Shown: positions 23,651-37,400, counted from the stretch's first letter. The stretch is DNA of 64,000 bases from Rhizaria sp. SCN 62-66 (GCA_001724265.1 MEDY01000164.1:62001-126000); one strand, 5' to 3'. A program made the numbers and translations. The notes: a model not told the origin generated them from the letters alone.

Positions 23651-24240
23651 TTTTCTCTGATGTAGTGCATCATGTGTCGCCTGTGGGAGGCGGTATTGCA
23701 GTGCGCGCGTTTGCCACGACTGCGAAAAAGACTGCAGACAAAGCCGACCCCTCCGCTGCTGCTCCTTCGCCGTCTTTGTCGTCCTCCTACTCATCATGAG
23801 ACGGACGGCACTGACGATGATGGTGACGACTCCGAGTCCTTCTCAGGCCTGGATTTCACGGATCCCTCCCCGAGCGCGCGGACGCTTGCTTACGAGAGAG
23901 CGTTGCTCCCGTTCCGCGCCAAAGCCCGCGCACTTCAAATGCCTCAGCGTTGAACTCGGCATTGAGGTGCTGACTCGCACAGGGGCCGGCATAGGGTCTC
24001 TGGAGCGCGATCCGGCGCTTCGGCATCTCTCGAACTGGAAACTGAGGGAGATCGGATCGGGGCTGAGCACAACGCAGTCAGGGAAGAGTCTCAAAACAAG
24101 CTCGTTGAGTGGCTCCGGGCCGACCCAATCCCGGCCGAGCGCTTCATGTATCGCGACATCCAAGAGTCGCCGAGAGGGTGCGCAATGAAGAGAAGCGTCA
24201 ACAGCTCGAGGATGTCATGATAAGCCACCCTGATGGTTAG
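23651..24240 (+). pseudogene. Decayed coding region with several frame breaks
   Basis: This stretch has coding-like GC content and composition, but the plausible protein text jumps between frames. One frame gives VSPVGGGIAVRAFATTAKK near 23670-23730. A second gives an acidic run and RTLAYERALLPFRAKARAL near 23800-23945. A third gives NKLVEWLRADPIPAERFMY near 24090-24150. A fourth gives NEEKRQQLEDVMISHPDG up to a TAG near 24240. No single frame, and no set of GTACGT introns, joins these pieces. I read it as a broken gene or element remnant. An alternative frame at about 23666-23720 contains a Cys-rich CVACGRRYCSARVCHDC run that could be a zinc-binding knuckle. Low confidence. Confidence 0.35.
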
Positions 24241-24480
24241 CACCCGCTTTGGTGTCTAAGTGGATTTCCACGGTGCGTGCGAGCTATGCGTAATGAAGGA
24301 CGACTTGGAGGGTGGTGCAGAGCAACGTGCATTGATAAGACTGTCTGCGCGCTGAGTAAGAAATAAAAATGTGTTTTCTATGTAAAAAGTTTTTTTGTTT
24401 CCGTCCGGCATCATCGTTTTATTTGATGACTTATCTGAAAGGCACTCGGTTACGACTTGACATGTGTGACCGCACAAAGG

Positions 24481-27400
24481 TTAGACTTGAGCTCCAGTCT
24501 TGTCACCCCAGTCCAAGTCGATACTCAGCCCAGCCTCGCCACCTTCAAGCTCACCATCAGCTTCTTCCTTCGCCGCGCTGCTGCTCTTTTTGCTCTCTGC
24601 CGGGTTAGCCGGGTTACTTGTGAAGCTTGAGTCAAGGGCCATAATATCAGCCAATGCATCATCTAAACCACCGGTTTCATCAACAACAACGTCGTTCGAC
24701 TCTGGAACAGCATTAGGCTCCGCTGCAGCATCAGTCTCAGCCGCTACAGTCGGACCCTCCGTTTCAGCTTCAGCCTCAGGCTTCGCCTCATGCTTGGTCT
24801 CGTCATCCGCGGCCGCAGCCTCGGTCTCCGGCACAGTCTCGCTCTTGCTCTCAGCCTCAGCAGCAGTCGGGTCGTCAGCTGCAGCCGCATCCGTCGGCTT
24901 CGCTTTACTGCTCGCTTTACCACTGGCTTTCGGCGTTGCCGTTGAGCTGCTCTTGCCATGCCCAGCCGCGCTAGACGCAGATGCTGTGTCCTTAGTTTTG
25001 GGGCTCAGCGCCCCCAGCAGTGACGACATGCGGCGGCCGCCTTGTCCGAGCGCCGCCTGCTCACTCTTCGTATTGCTGCTGTTGCTGTTGCTGTTGCTGC
25101 TGCTAAGGTTGGCGTTAATGCCGCCAACGCTACCGCGGGCGGGCGAGATCAAAACACCCCTAGACTTGCTCTCGCTGGTGGTAGATGTGTGTGCGTCAGA
25201 GGCAGCGCAAGCGCTGCTGTTGTCCTTCGCTTGAGCAAAGGAAAGTCCAATCGGCGTTCCGTACTCGTGTCCACTGCACACAAAAAGATCAAAATACAAA
25301 ATTAATCATAGAAATGTGAGCAATTATAACATCAAAACCATGAACAAAAAATAACATGAATGAATGACCAAGAAAACAATAAGTGCATACGATATAGAGA
25401 ATATTATGTCATCAGCAAGCTGCGTTATGAAAGTATGCGATAACGTACCGAGGGAGGACGACGACGGGGAGCTCGTCCCTGGGCAACCGCGGCAGCCCGT
25501 ACTGCTGCCGCGTCCGCGCCACCACAAGCGTGAACTGCGACTGCGCCTGCTGCAACAGCTTCGCGCGCCGCGCCGCCGCAGCAGCAGCAGCAGCCTTGGC
25601 CGCGGCGGCCGACGCAGTGGCAGGGCTGCCCCCGGCGGCCGCGGCGGCGGCGGCGGTCGCGGCAGCGCCAGTCAACATTGTCGCCGCGGCGGTCGTCAAC
25701 ATAGGCACCACGGACCCACCGCCGCCGCTGCCAGCGCCGGCGGCGGCGCCAGGGTCTGATTTGGGCAGCGCGACCGTGGCGGCGACCGCGAGCGCGACCT
25801 TGGAGGGCTTGAGGGTGGCATTCCGGCTCACCATCGCCGCGCCAGCGCTGCTGTTGGTCGCGGCGACGGCCGCGGCGGTGGCGTCACCCGTGCCCGAGCC
25901 CGCCGCGCCCGCTCTGCCGCCGCCGGCGCCGGTGCCAGCCGGAGCCGCGGCGGCGGCGGCGGCGTCGGCGGCGGCGGCGAGCGCTGGGTTGAGTGCGGGG
26001 CCGAACACACCGTCGGTGTGGAAGATGGCGAGCTCTTCGGGAGTCACGACGAGGTCGGGGATGCCCGAGATGAACATCGAGCCAGACAGCGCGCTCGCAG
26101 TCGTGCTGAACGCGCCGCCGCTGCCGCTGCCGCTGCCGCTGCTGCCGACGCCGGCGCTGCCGCTGCTGCTGTGGCCGCTGGTCGGACCGGAGAAGAAGCC
26201 GCTGCTGCTGCCCGCAGCGTGGACGACGCGGGCGCCGCTCTCATTACCATTCGCACCAGGCTGCTGCTGCTGTTGTTGCTGCTGTTGCTGTTGCAATGCG
26301 GTGTTGCCGTTCATGAGGGAGCGGCGGCGGTTGAGACTGTCACTGGCGCCGCCACTGCCGGCGTTTCCGCCAGTGCTCGAGTAGGCGTTCGCGGTCGCAT
26401 TGTTGCTGTTTGAGTCAGCGTCATTGATGCCGGTCGCCGCGGCCACAGCTGACACCGGCAGCGGCGGCGGTGTGTAGGCGTTGCTGCCCCGCAGCACACG
26501 GTCGATGATGCCGGACACGGCGCTCAGCGCAGTCAAACTCGCAGCAGCCGACCCTGCCCGAGCACCACTACTAGTAGCGCCAGCGCCAGCGGTCAACTTG
26601 TTGCTGTTGCCGTCAGTGCTAGCCGAGGCGGGGTTGAGCAACGGCAGACCGCAGCCGATCGTGACGTGCTTGAGCCAGCCGGATACGGTCTCCACAGCGC
26701 TGGGGTCGAAGTTCAGCGTCGGCACCACAAAGCACGAGTTGTGCAGGGACCGGAAAAATGGCTCCACAGCGACGAGGCGGGACCCGTCGAGGAGATCGGT
26801 GGGGCACGCCAGCGCGCGCGCAATGGTGGCCGTGATTGTTGACAGCGGCGCGAGCGGGTCAGCGCGCATCCAGCGGTCGCGGATGTCGTGCAGCCTGACC
26901 ACCTGCGCTGTGCTGCCGCTAGGGTTGTTGATATTACCATTGTTGTTGTTGTTGTTGTATACGGCGAGGGAGCTGGAGCTCGAGGATGGGTTGAGCGAGC
27001 TCGCGCTGCTGCTTGAGTTCATGTCGCCGTTACTGGCCACGCTGTTGCTCGGAGCTGGACGGGCAAACACCATAACTTGCTCTTTCAGCGCGGTTGTAAA
27101 GGACTTGATCTCGAACGCGTGCTGCGAGCGCACAGTGGCCACGAACTCGGTCTCGCAGTTGCCACGGGTTTCCTTCAACAGCAGAGAGTAGTCGCTGGCG
27201 GCGGCGGGGATGGCCGCAAACGTCAGATCTAAGGCGGCGATGAGTGCGTTAAACGCGGTCTCCGTCTTTTGAGGGAAAAACAGACGCAGAGCGTACAGCA
27301 GGAGACCACGCGGGAGACGTTTGGCTGCGTTGCTAAGGAAACCGCCAGTGCTTGACGATGCGGGGCCACTTGCAGAGGAAGCGTCCTTGGAGTCATCCGC

Positions 27401-30400
27401 GTTGGCAGCAGTAGCGGCAGCGGCAGTGTCAGCGTTGCTGGCGCCGCTTGCGTTGTTGCGGGGAGAGCTGACGTCAGCATCCTTGCTGCTGCCGTTGTTG
27501 TTGGCACGGGGCGTGGTAAGCGGGGTCTCGGTGCTGGAGCCGAAGCTGCCGTTACCGCCGTCACCGCTAGCGTTGACAAAGACTGAGCTGTCCGGCAGAG
27601 TTGCGACCACCTGCTTCCGGAGGATGTCAAGGTTCACAAAGAGCAAGTGCAACTGATGCAACATCGCAGCCTAAAGAGTAATTTATCAAAACAGAAAGTC
27701 ATAATGGGAAAAAATGTGAGAGAAAGACGACACAAAAACTGTTGGTGAACATGTATGTCATTCAGGTTTAAAAATAACATTTAAAACTATGCGTTTTGTT
27801 ACGTTTAAAGGTGAAACACGTACCTGGTTGTAGTAGAGCTCCTCTTGGTATTGGCCCGAAAGCACCTTAAGGAAGACATCGCAGTCGCTAAAGGCCTGGT
27901 AGCGGTACGTGGCATCGATCAAATTGTAGCTATAATCAGCCACAATTGACGGCAGCCCGAACTTACCCCTGAGATACATCCCGAAGTAGTCAGCGAAGTT
28001 GAGGTCCAAGTACCCGCGGCGCGTGTCGTGGAGCATCTTGGACCTCCAGACGTCGTAGATAAACTGCTCACAGTCGCGGCGCGCGATGACACGGTGGCGC
28101 ACCTTGCCCGTGATGCGCAGGAACTCGGGAATCGGCGCGTCACGCGTGCCCTGGCCGAGCCCCTGCAGCGTCTTGCTAGCGCCCGCCAGGCGGAATACGA
28201 GCTCAGTGCGCTTCTCTTGCGGCAGCAGGGTGTGGAGGCCCAGGATCGGCGCAGACACAGCGACATCGCCGCCGACGCTGCCGTTGCTGGCCTCGCCGTC
28301 GCCCATGGAGTTGTTCGCGTTCAGCATCGCCAGCGCGTTCGCGGTGCCGTTGCCGGTGCCGCTGCCCATGTTGTTGTTGCCGGCAGAGCGCTGCTGCTGG
28401 CGACTTGTGTTGCCGCCGCCGCCGCCGCCGGCCGTGGGGTTCATCATCAAAGTCAAGCCGCCCGCCTTGAGCGCCTGCACCTCGGATTTGAGCGCGGCGA
28501 CCGTGGCTTTGGTGGCCCTCTGCACGTCAACCGAGAGCACGAGCTGCGCAGAGAGACTGGCCTCATGGGCAGACGCGGCGCGAAGACTGTTGAGCAGCGA
28601 CGTGACGTGAAACTGCGACGACCGGATCTCCTTGACACCGCCGCCAACGACATTACTTGCAGCGACGGTGGAGCTGTTCGTGCGCACAATTGACTGATGG
28701 TGACGGTGGCCGAGATCGCTGCCAGCCACAGTCGTGTTGCCGCTGTCAGCGCCTCTGCCGCCGGAGTGGCCGCCGCCATTGTCGTCCTGTTCTGATGCAA
28801 GCACCAGCGGGGGCACGGTCGCGGGCGCCGCGTAGGACGCCAGTGTGGCGGCCGCGTCGACGTCGCGGTACTCGACGTACAGCGCGCCCCAATCGGGCCG
28901 CGGCGTGAAGGGCCGCAACAACTCCTCGCGTGAGACGCGGAGCCGGGCGATCTCAGCGCGCGCGTCAGCTAGCTCGGCCACCACGGCGGCCTTCTCTTTC
29001 GAGACGCGGCGGCACGAGGCGAGGCCGACAGCGTGGACCTTCTGGGCCGCGAGGAGCTTGTTCGTCAGCGCGGTGCCGCGGGCGACCTCCAGGTGCAGAG
29101 CCTGTGGGAGGAAGCAAGTGAAACAACAAATCAAAAATAAAGGATATAACATGAGTTAGCTCAAAGGAGAAGGTGGTTCCTCACATAGATATAAAAAATT
29201 TCAATTCAAATTAAAGGACAAAAAGTCTAAATCTTCCTATTTTGATTATTTATAAGACGTACTTCGCGGAGCTCGTCGACCTGGTGGAGCATCTCAGCGC
29301 GGCTCGACAGCTTCTCGGTCCGCTCATTGGCGACCTTGAGCTGCTCCTTGAGCTCGCTCTCGTTCACACAGGCGACGATATTCGCCTCACGCGTCGCCGT
29401 GAGCTCGGTGGTCAGCGCTGCGATCTCGGCCTCCAGCTCCTTCACACGCTCCTGCGCCGCCGCCAGGTGCGCGCTGTGGCCGCGCTCGAGCGACCGGGCC
29501 GCCAGCGCGGCACGCTCGGCCGCGGCGGCGGCGGCGGCGCGCGCGTTGGACGCGGTTGCGGCCGCGGAGGACGCTGCGGTGGCGGCATTAGTCTGCTGCG
29601 CCAGAGCCGTGGTCAGAGAGAAGATGAGGTTGGCCTGCTCCAGAACAACGGCGCGCGCGCGTGCGTAGAGCTCGATGTACGAGTAGCAGTCTTGTTGCGG
29701 GGCCGCAGCGTGGCCGTGACCGTGGGCAGCAGAGGTACCGCCGCGGCCGCCGTGAGTACCGCCGGCGTTGGCTTTGCTCTGGATGTTGTTGAGCACCGAG
29801 TTGGGGTCTGGCCGCTGGTGGGACGAGAAGAGCGACGAACGGATGGCAGCGGCGGCCGACTTAAGCGAGTCCGATGCATCGGGGAAGATGGCTTCAAGAT
29901 CTTGCAGCAGGCTGAGCGCCGGGGTGACCGACGAAGTGACTGAGTCCGCCGCCGCAGCGGAGACAGCTGGGCCCAGCGTCGTCGCGGTGTTCGCGATCGC
30001 GGTCAAATCCACAGTCAAATGCACGCCGTTGCCGGAGATCACAACCGGTTCCGTCAAACTCGCACCGGTTTTGCTCGACGTAGCGCTCGAGCTCATGGTG
30101 TTGGAGCTGGAGATGATGTGCGCGGCCGCGGCGGCGTTGCGCGCGACAGCCGCGGGGCCAAACGCAATCTCCTCCGCAGCGGGCACTGCAGGCGGCACAA
30201 GCGCGGCCCTGGCGTGGGCGTCGGTCGTCCGCTGCGCGAATGAGGCGAGGGCGGAGACGAGCGCGGAGCGGAAGGCGGGCGAGCCGGGGTCGCTGGCCGC
30301 GGCGGGCAGCGAGCGCGCGACCGGGGGCGCGGGGCGCGCAAATAACGGGGAGCCGGCGCCGCGCATCGGGTACGCGGCCGCCGCGGCGGTCGCAGCAATG

Positions 30401-30591
30401 ATGGCAGCCGCAGCGGGGGAGGAGGCCGACGCAGAGCTAGAGCCAGCACTGGTGCTGGAACTGGCGCTGCCGATAGCGATTGTGTCGACGGAGTGGAAGG
30501 AGTGGGCCAGCACGGGCTTGCGGAGGGGACCACCGGTGCCCGTAATAGGCGGAAAGGCGCTGGGAACGTCGCCTGCGGGAGTGCGCTTCAT
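24481..30591 (-). CDS. Coiled-coil protein with a TSNAXIP1-like conserved segment
   Basis: Four exons, 30591-29263, 29101-27824, 27670-25449 and 25273-24481, give 1,873 residues ending in TAA. All three introns (161, 153 and 175 nt) have GTACGT donors and fit phases 0, 0 and 2. The start is ATG MKRTPAGDVPSAFPP. Residues about 350-560 form a long coiled coil (ELEAEIAALTTELTATREAN) that continues directly across the exon 1/2 junction. Residues about 814-868 carry the best conserved segment: FADYFGMYLRGKFGLPS, then YNLIDATYRY, then CDVFLKVLSGQYQEELYYNQ. That pattern resembles a segment of ciliary/sperm coiled-coil proteins such as TSNAXIP1, recalled from memory and unverified. Exon 3 starts with a helical region; the rest of exons 3 and 4 is largely Ala/Ser/Gly/Gln-rich, ending in an acidic tail. 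Confidence 0.8.
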
Positions 30592-31036
30592 CGTGGGAAG
30601 CTAGAGCAGGGGCTGGGGCCCAGCAGTGAATAGCAGAAACGGCTTGCGAGAGTGGAGTGTGGAAAGTTGGTTCCTGCAATAAAGATGATCATAAAGGAGG
30701 ATTGTTGTGAATGTAAAAACAAATCAAAAATCGAATGTTACCATATTAATAGCCTGCTTTCACATGACGGAACTAGAGCGAGTTGTAGTTGATTGAAATA
30801 TCGCTCACAGGAAGGACTTGCCAACGGAAGGGAGCCAGCCGCGACTGTGGGCCCCAGTCCAGCTTGAATTTTTGAACCAAATACTATGCTCATACATCAT
30901 AACCACATCGTTAAACCGGACTGCGGTTGAATTCCCAAACTGAATAACGCGCTTTATCTGTCAAATTTTAATATTTTTTCTCATCATGCTTTCCCTGTCT
31001 CTGCAACTCGCGTTTTGTGTATAGCCCATCTAGCCG
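30592..31036. promoter_or_regulatory. Divergent promoter region between coiled-coil and SFI1-like genes
   Basis: A 445-bp spacer lies between head-to-head start codons. The side next to the SFI1-like gene has a T-rich run followed by GTGTATAG at about 31017-31024, which could be the acceptor of a 5' UTR intron. Nothing else was recognised. Confidence 0.45.
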
Positions 31037-31417
31037 ATGGATCCCCGCCCCTACAGCGGCGGGCCACCTGGCTCCCGGGCCGTCCCTCCATTGGCACGCG
31101 GCCAATCCGCGTCCATCCTTGCCCCCACGCGCGGCGGCAGTGGATCCGCGTTGTCTGCGAGGCACGCAAGCTCTTGCGGCTGCGCATGTGCCGGCTATAG
31201 CGCTGCCTCTGGCGCACCACCCTCCTCTGTCTCCTCCGGTGCTGCATCTGCCTTTGGCACAGGCTCTGGCGTTATCTCTGGCCGCCGCTCTGCTGCAACC
31301 AAGTCCGTCCAAGGTATTGCTACATGCAGCTGCTCTTGTCATTCTCTCAGCCGCAATGTTACTGCCATAAGCGGCGACAGTGGTGGCAGTGTCAGTCGCG
31401 AAAACTACTTCCAACCT

Positions 31418-31496
<79 letters not shown>

Positions 31497-34400
31497 CAAC
31501 AACAACAACAACAACAACAACGCGAAGCCAAATGGTAGCAGCAGCAGCAACAACAGCTTGAGCAAGCCTAGTGCGATGCAACTTCCTTTGCCGCCGAGCC
31601 ACCCGTACTACAACAGCAGCAGTGGTGGCAGCAACAGTAGCAGTAGGCACGCCAGCACTAGCAGTGCATTTGCGCCCACTGACGCAAGCAGCTCTCGTGG
31701 CAGCACGGCTTCTGCTGCCGGCGGCTTGACTTTGCACCCTGCGTTGTGCTTAGACGCTCTCCGTGCGTCGCTGGAGTGCCCGTCGGCCACCGTCGCCTCT
31801 GCGTTACGCGCTCAGTCGCAGTTACAGTCTAGCTCGCAGGCAAAGGTGACATCACCAAGCTCGAACACGGATGCAAGCTGCAACCCGTACATTCGCGGTG
31901 GTAGTGCGTACACTTACCCGGCTCGGAGTACTTACATGCAGCCGACTGCAGGCATCGACAGCAACAACCTCAGCTCAAGCTCAAGTGATCACAGCACGCT
32001 CCCCGCTTACACGAACACTGGTAGGAAGACTGCTTCACAGGGCAGAAATGGGCTACCTGTGCTGCTTGATACGACGACGACGGCTAAGGCGGGCTCTGTG
32101 CTGGCTGCAACGGCGAGACAGCCCTCGTACTTTGCAGACGCAGACTCCCCCACTCGTTCAAACAACTACGCTCCAGCGGCACAACCACCGCATCAGCAGC
32201 AACAACAAGCTCCGCTGTCTAAGCGCTCCAATGTAAATCTGAGAACCCCCTTGCAGCATGTGAGTGACCGTGAGACTCAAACTAACAACACTCCTCCCAA
32301 ACAGCAACAACAAGTGGCTGCAAATGCAGATAGCGGCAATAATCGACACAAGGTTGAGTGTCCCAACTGCCTCCGTCTGTGTGTCCCAGCCCCGACCGGC
32401 ATGCCCGCCTCTCAGGCGGTTACTTGCACATCTAAAGGGGGGCGCTCATCATACGCCGACGCTGACGCTGAGGCTGAAGCAGCCGCCGAGGCCGAATATA
32501 ACTACATCGATGGTAACGACGACGAGGAGTATGACATCAGTGTCGATGCCGCTGGCGGCGGCGAGAAGGCTTTGGTGTCGCTGCTGCGTCGGTGTTGCTC
32601 CCCAGTCTGCGCCGCTGCGTTGGCCGCTCTGTGGTCGCGCTGCGACTGGGGCATCGCGCCAGTCGGGGCCTTTGGCGAGCTCCAGCAAGGGAACCTAAGT
32701 CAGGCCGCGCCCGGTGCGAAAAGTCAAGCTGCGTCGGCTAGCGCTGCGGTGCCTGGTGTCGCCCCGACCTCGCTGTCAGCAACTGTTGCCACAACATCCA
32801 CAAATTCGGCGAAAACTAGCCCAAGCTCGAGCTCGAGCTCTAGTCTTGCTTTGCCTCCAGTGACAGTCGGCGAGCTTTTTGCGGAACCGCCCATGCCGCT
32901 TTTCTCGGACACAGTGCCTCTGGAAATCCTTCGTAATCGACTTAGAGTCGCGACTGCTGCGCTGAGCAAGGTGTACGACCACTGCCGCCGCAACGGCCTC
33001 AGCAAGGCAGTGTTGATCGACGGCGTCATTAACAACAACATCGATAGAAACAATAACATCACTGCCAACACTGATGATGCTCAAAGTCAGATGCAGAGTC
33101 CAAGGCAGCACACCGGTGCGTCTTTTGCGGACGCTCGCGGTCAGATTGAGCTCTCGCCCAAGTCGCTGGCGCGGCAGTCGCGCTCGCTGCCACGGTCACG
33201 GCCTTCACACGAGTGGTTACTGCCGCTTGCGCGCAGTGCACTCGGCATTCCCAGTCAAACTATCAGCAACAGCAACACTAGCTCTACAACAGCGAGCAAC
33301 AACAATGCTGACACGTTGAATCCTAAGACGAACGGCGTTCTTGTTGTGAGCAATGGTAGGACTTCGACAGATGCCGCTACGACTCACCGTGTCCGTTTAA
33401 GCAGGCCGTTGGTTCTTGCTCCTCGTGACCAATGGCCGTATACTGATGCTTTCTCACCGCTGGCAACGGTCTGGGGCCGTGACGCGTACTTGCGCCGTCT
33501 AAGTACCCACTTAGATCACGACAGTAAGCAGCTGGCTGGCGTGCCTGTGCCGCGCAAGACGATGCTGCCTCTGACCCCCGCGGTGTTGACAGCAGCGTCG
33601 CTGTTTGCAACGCCGTTGTCACTGTACAAGGCCCGGTCACTGCCCAGCCTTCCGAGCTTCGTCGACGTCACTGACGCTGAATCTCAGTGGACGCAGTCAC
33701 TCTCACCCGAAGAGCAAGCCCAAGAACTGCAAATTGCGCAGGCACAACCGCAGTGTCGATGCCCGCCGCAGCAACAGTCGCCAAGTGCAGTTGAGGTGCA
33801 GCCAGCGCGGACGTTCATGGCTGCGACGCGCTCTGCGACTGCCAAGAAGCGGTGTTTGTGCGGCGGTAGCGGCTTAGCTTCCCCGTGCCAGCCAGGCGGC
33901 TTAACTTCCCCCTGCCAAGGCGGCCTGGGTTCCGCGGCCAATCGTCGCCCTTTCATTGCAGGCTCTCTCTCCTCGTCCTCCCTCTGTCCTTGCTCGAGCG
34001 CTGGCGGCGCTAGCCCAGCTGCGTGTGGCAATGTCACGAGTCTCGATGGCAGTCTCTGCGGCTGCAGTGCCGGCCCTAGCCACAGTCAAATCACGGCTAC
34101 CCGCCGCGGTTGCGGCACCGGCCCCACTGTCACCACCACTGCGCCGATCGCGCGCGCGATGGGCTGGCGGAAGGGAAAAGGATTACTTCCCAAGGACTGC
34201 GCCGAACTTGAAGCCGAGGACGTTGCTCGTCGAAGTAGCAGCAGTGCTAACGGTGGCAGCAGCCCCAATAGTATCGAGGCGGGGGAAGTTGAGGCCGCGC
34301 GCCAGCGGTGGCTTACTGCCCTCGCAAACGCGACTGCTGCGAACGGCGGCAAGTCATCCGCCGAGCAGAAGTTAAGCCGCCACGTGAACAACAACGCTGC

Positions 34401-37400
34401 CCACAGTCACCGCGACTGCGCGTGTGTGAAGCGTCACTGCATCACTGACCACTTACACTCTGCCGCGCAAACAGGTCTAAGTAGTATGATCACAAAAACG
34501 TGTTCGTGCACTAACCCTGGTCTTTTAAGTCCCTTGTCATCACCCGCAGCGATGAACTTCGCCCCCGCCGCCGCCAGCATCCGCGCCGCGCGCGTTGCCT
34601 GGCTTTCCCTCGCGCGCGCCCAGTCCGAGGCGCGTGCACTCGCCCGCTGCCGCGCGCACGCACGCCGCGTCGCGCACTTGCGCGAGGCGTACGCCGCCGC
34701 CGCTGCTGCGGCCGCCGCGCGCGCCGCCGCTGCCGAGCGCGCGCAGCTCGTTGCCGCCGCCGCGCTGGCCGAGGCGCGTGTCATCGCGCTGACGCAGGAG
34801 CTGCGCGCGCACACGCACGCGCGGCGGCTGCACTGGACCGTCGCGCGGTGCGCTTGGCGGTGGCGCGCGGTTGCACGGCGCAACACACTGCGCAGCACGC
34901 TCGCCGTTTGGGTGCACTCAGCGCAGGTCGCCAAGGACGCGCTGGCCGTGATGACGCGGTTCGCGGGGAAGTTTGCTGACCTGCGCAGTGCGTACCGCGC
35001 GTGGCGGCGGCGGCGCGTGGTGCTGGCGTGGCAGCGGTGGCACTCCAAGGCGGCGACACTCTTCGGGGGGCACGGCGGTTTGACTTCGTACGCCGAACGG
35101 GGAGGTGCGCTGGGGCAGCAGCAACGGGCCGAGCTGGCCGTCGAGCTCGACAAACACGCGCTACTGTCGCAAGCGTGGGCTGTCATGCGGACTCGCTGGC
35201 GCAAAGTGAGGCCGCGTGTTGCACGAGCGCGCGATAACGCAGCTTTGACTCGGAATCAGACTCGGAGTTTGACTGGCGCTGCAGAGAGGGCTGAGGCTGA
35301 GGCTGAGGTGAAGACTCAGGCTGCTGTTGCTGCACTGGCAGGTGTGAGTGCCGCCGGTAAGATTATCGAGTCTAGGCGGGACGGCTGGAGACTAAGGGGT
35401 GCGTTCAACCATCTAAGGGGGTTGATCGGCGTGCTTCGGCCCGGTCTAAGCGCACAAGCGCCCGTTACAGCACCCGGCGGCCCCGCGCTTCGTCTCACGG
35501 CCAACAACACTGGCCCTAACACTCCTGCTGATGACGGTGACGACGCTATTGATCTCGACACACGTCATGGGCAACGCATTGGCAATCAGCGCGTTATGAG
35601 TCGCCTTGGTCGGTACAGTGCGCACACGGTCTCTGTTGCTGGCGTAGTTGCGCTATTCCAAGCGCGTGGTGTGCTGCCTCCGACAATTGACAGTGCAAAC
35701 GCCGCGAGAGTAACTAGTTCGACTGCATATAGCGCTGATGCGGACACGGAGACAACTCGTGAAGCAGTCGGTCGCTATCTCACTTACCACGCCTCGCTAG
35801 ACTTAGGCAGCAACGGCAACAATCACCGCATCTATGACGACGACACTGACGACGACGGTGTCGACGGCGATGACGTGGAGTACCACCTTCGCCGCCGCTC
35901 TGCGCCTGCGCCTTCTCGCAGCGCCTCTCGTGGCAGTCGTTCTGCTGTCTCGAAGCTAGACCCAGACCAGTCCCGCCTTGTCACCGCAGCACTCTACGCC
36001 CGCGCGCGCGCTCTCTTCACCCACCTCCGCGCGTGGCGCAACCACTACCGCCTGACAGTTGCCCTCCCGCGCCTGCGCCGCACGCTCGCGCTTACCTCCG
36101 CCTTCACCGTCTGGCGCCGCCGCGCCACGGCTGGCCGTCTCGCGGCCGCCAAGGCCGCGCTCGCGGCCGCCGCAGCGTTCAAGAAGTGGCGCAAAGTCGC
36201 CTCGCTGGCCCGCCAGCGCGCGCGTGCCGTGGAGGCCTGTCTCGCGACCGTGGCTAACAGAGCGCGCGCGCTCGTGCTCGAACAGTGGCGACTGCGCATC
36301 GCCGAGTCGCGCGCGCAGGACGCGTCGCTGTCGGCGCGGCTGCGGGCTGCGGTGAAGCTCTGGCGCAGGCATGCGGTACAGCAGGCGCAGGTGCACTCGA
36401 AGAAGATGCGCGTCATCCGGCTAAAGTCAGCGCTTGCGACTTTTCGACACAACTCCGCTTTCTGCACGGAGCTCCGCGCTTTTACTGCACAGCGGCTTGT
36501 GCACTCCAAGGCTGCGACCACGCACAGTGTGTTTACGAACTGGCGTAAGCTGGCGCTCGCTGCCAAGCACCACCGAATCACCAGGTTACGCGACGCCTTC
36601 CGTCGCTACCGCGATACAACGGCGGCGCTCGCAGCCACGACGGCCACGGCCACGGAGAAGCTGACTCGCATGCGCCTCGTCGCTGCGGTCAAGAACTGGC
36701 AGCGGCGCGCCAAGAGGACCGCCGCGGACAACTCCACCGTCGCCCGCGCGCGCTCGACCCTCCGCGGCCCGCTGCTGCTGCAGAAGCAGACGTTCAAGCA
36801 CTGGGCGGCGCTCGCGGCCGCAGCGACCGCTGCGCACACCGCGGCCCTGCGCCGCCGCGTCATCGCATCCGCGGCGCTCGCGGTCTGGCGCCGCCGCGCC
36901 GCCGCCGTGCGCGCCGCCGCGCTGGAGCGCGAGACCGAGGGCGCGGCGCGGCTGCGCGCGGTCTGGCGCGCGTGGCGCGAATCGCACGCCGCGCGCCGCC
37001 GCGTCGACCGCATCGGCGTGCGCGTCGCCGCGGTGACCGAGCGCAACACACTGGCGGACGCGCTCCGCAGCTGGGTCGCGGTCAAGGCGGGCCGCGAGCG
37101 ACAGCGACGCGAGGGCTTCCGCCGTTGGCGCCGCGCTGCGTGGACCCAGGCGGCCAACCGCACCGCGGCCACGTACGCGCAGTCACGGGTACGCGCGGAC
37201 GCGTGGGTGCAGTGGCGCGCGTTTGTGCAGCGGCTGGGTGATCTAAGTCAGGCCGCGGCTGCGCACACCCGCGCGCGCGCACTGCGGACGCTGGCGGGGT
37301 GCTTCGTGCACTGGCGCCGCGTGCGCAGTGACCGTGAGCAGGCCCGCGTCGACGATGACGCGATCGCGCATTTCCAGGGCGTCACCGCGCCGCGCAACGC

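Noticed and set aside
24500-27191. Plus-strand frames 24500-25234, 25530-26384 and 26481-27191
   Set aside because: Shadows of the four-exon minus-strand coiled-coil gene, whose splice phases all agree.
31037-31561. Separate small Asn/Thr-rich gene ending at 31561
   Set aside because: Its C-terminus is only the out-of-frame reading of the AAC tract, and the large downstream frame lacks its own start. One broken frame explains both.
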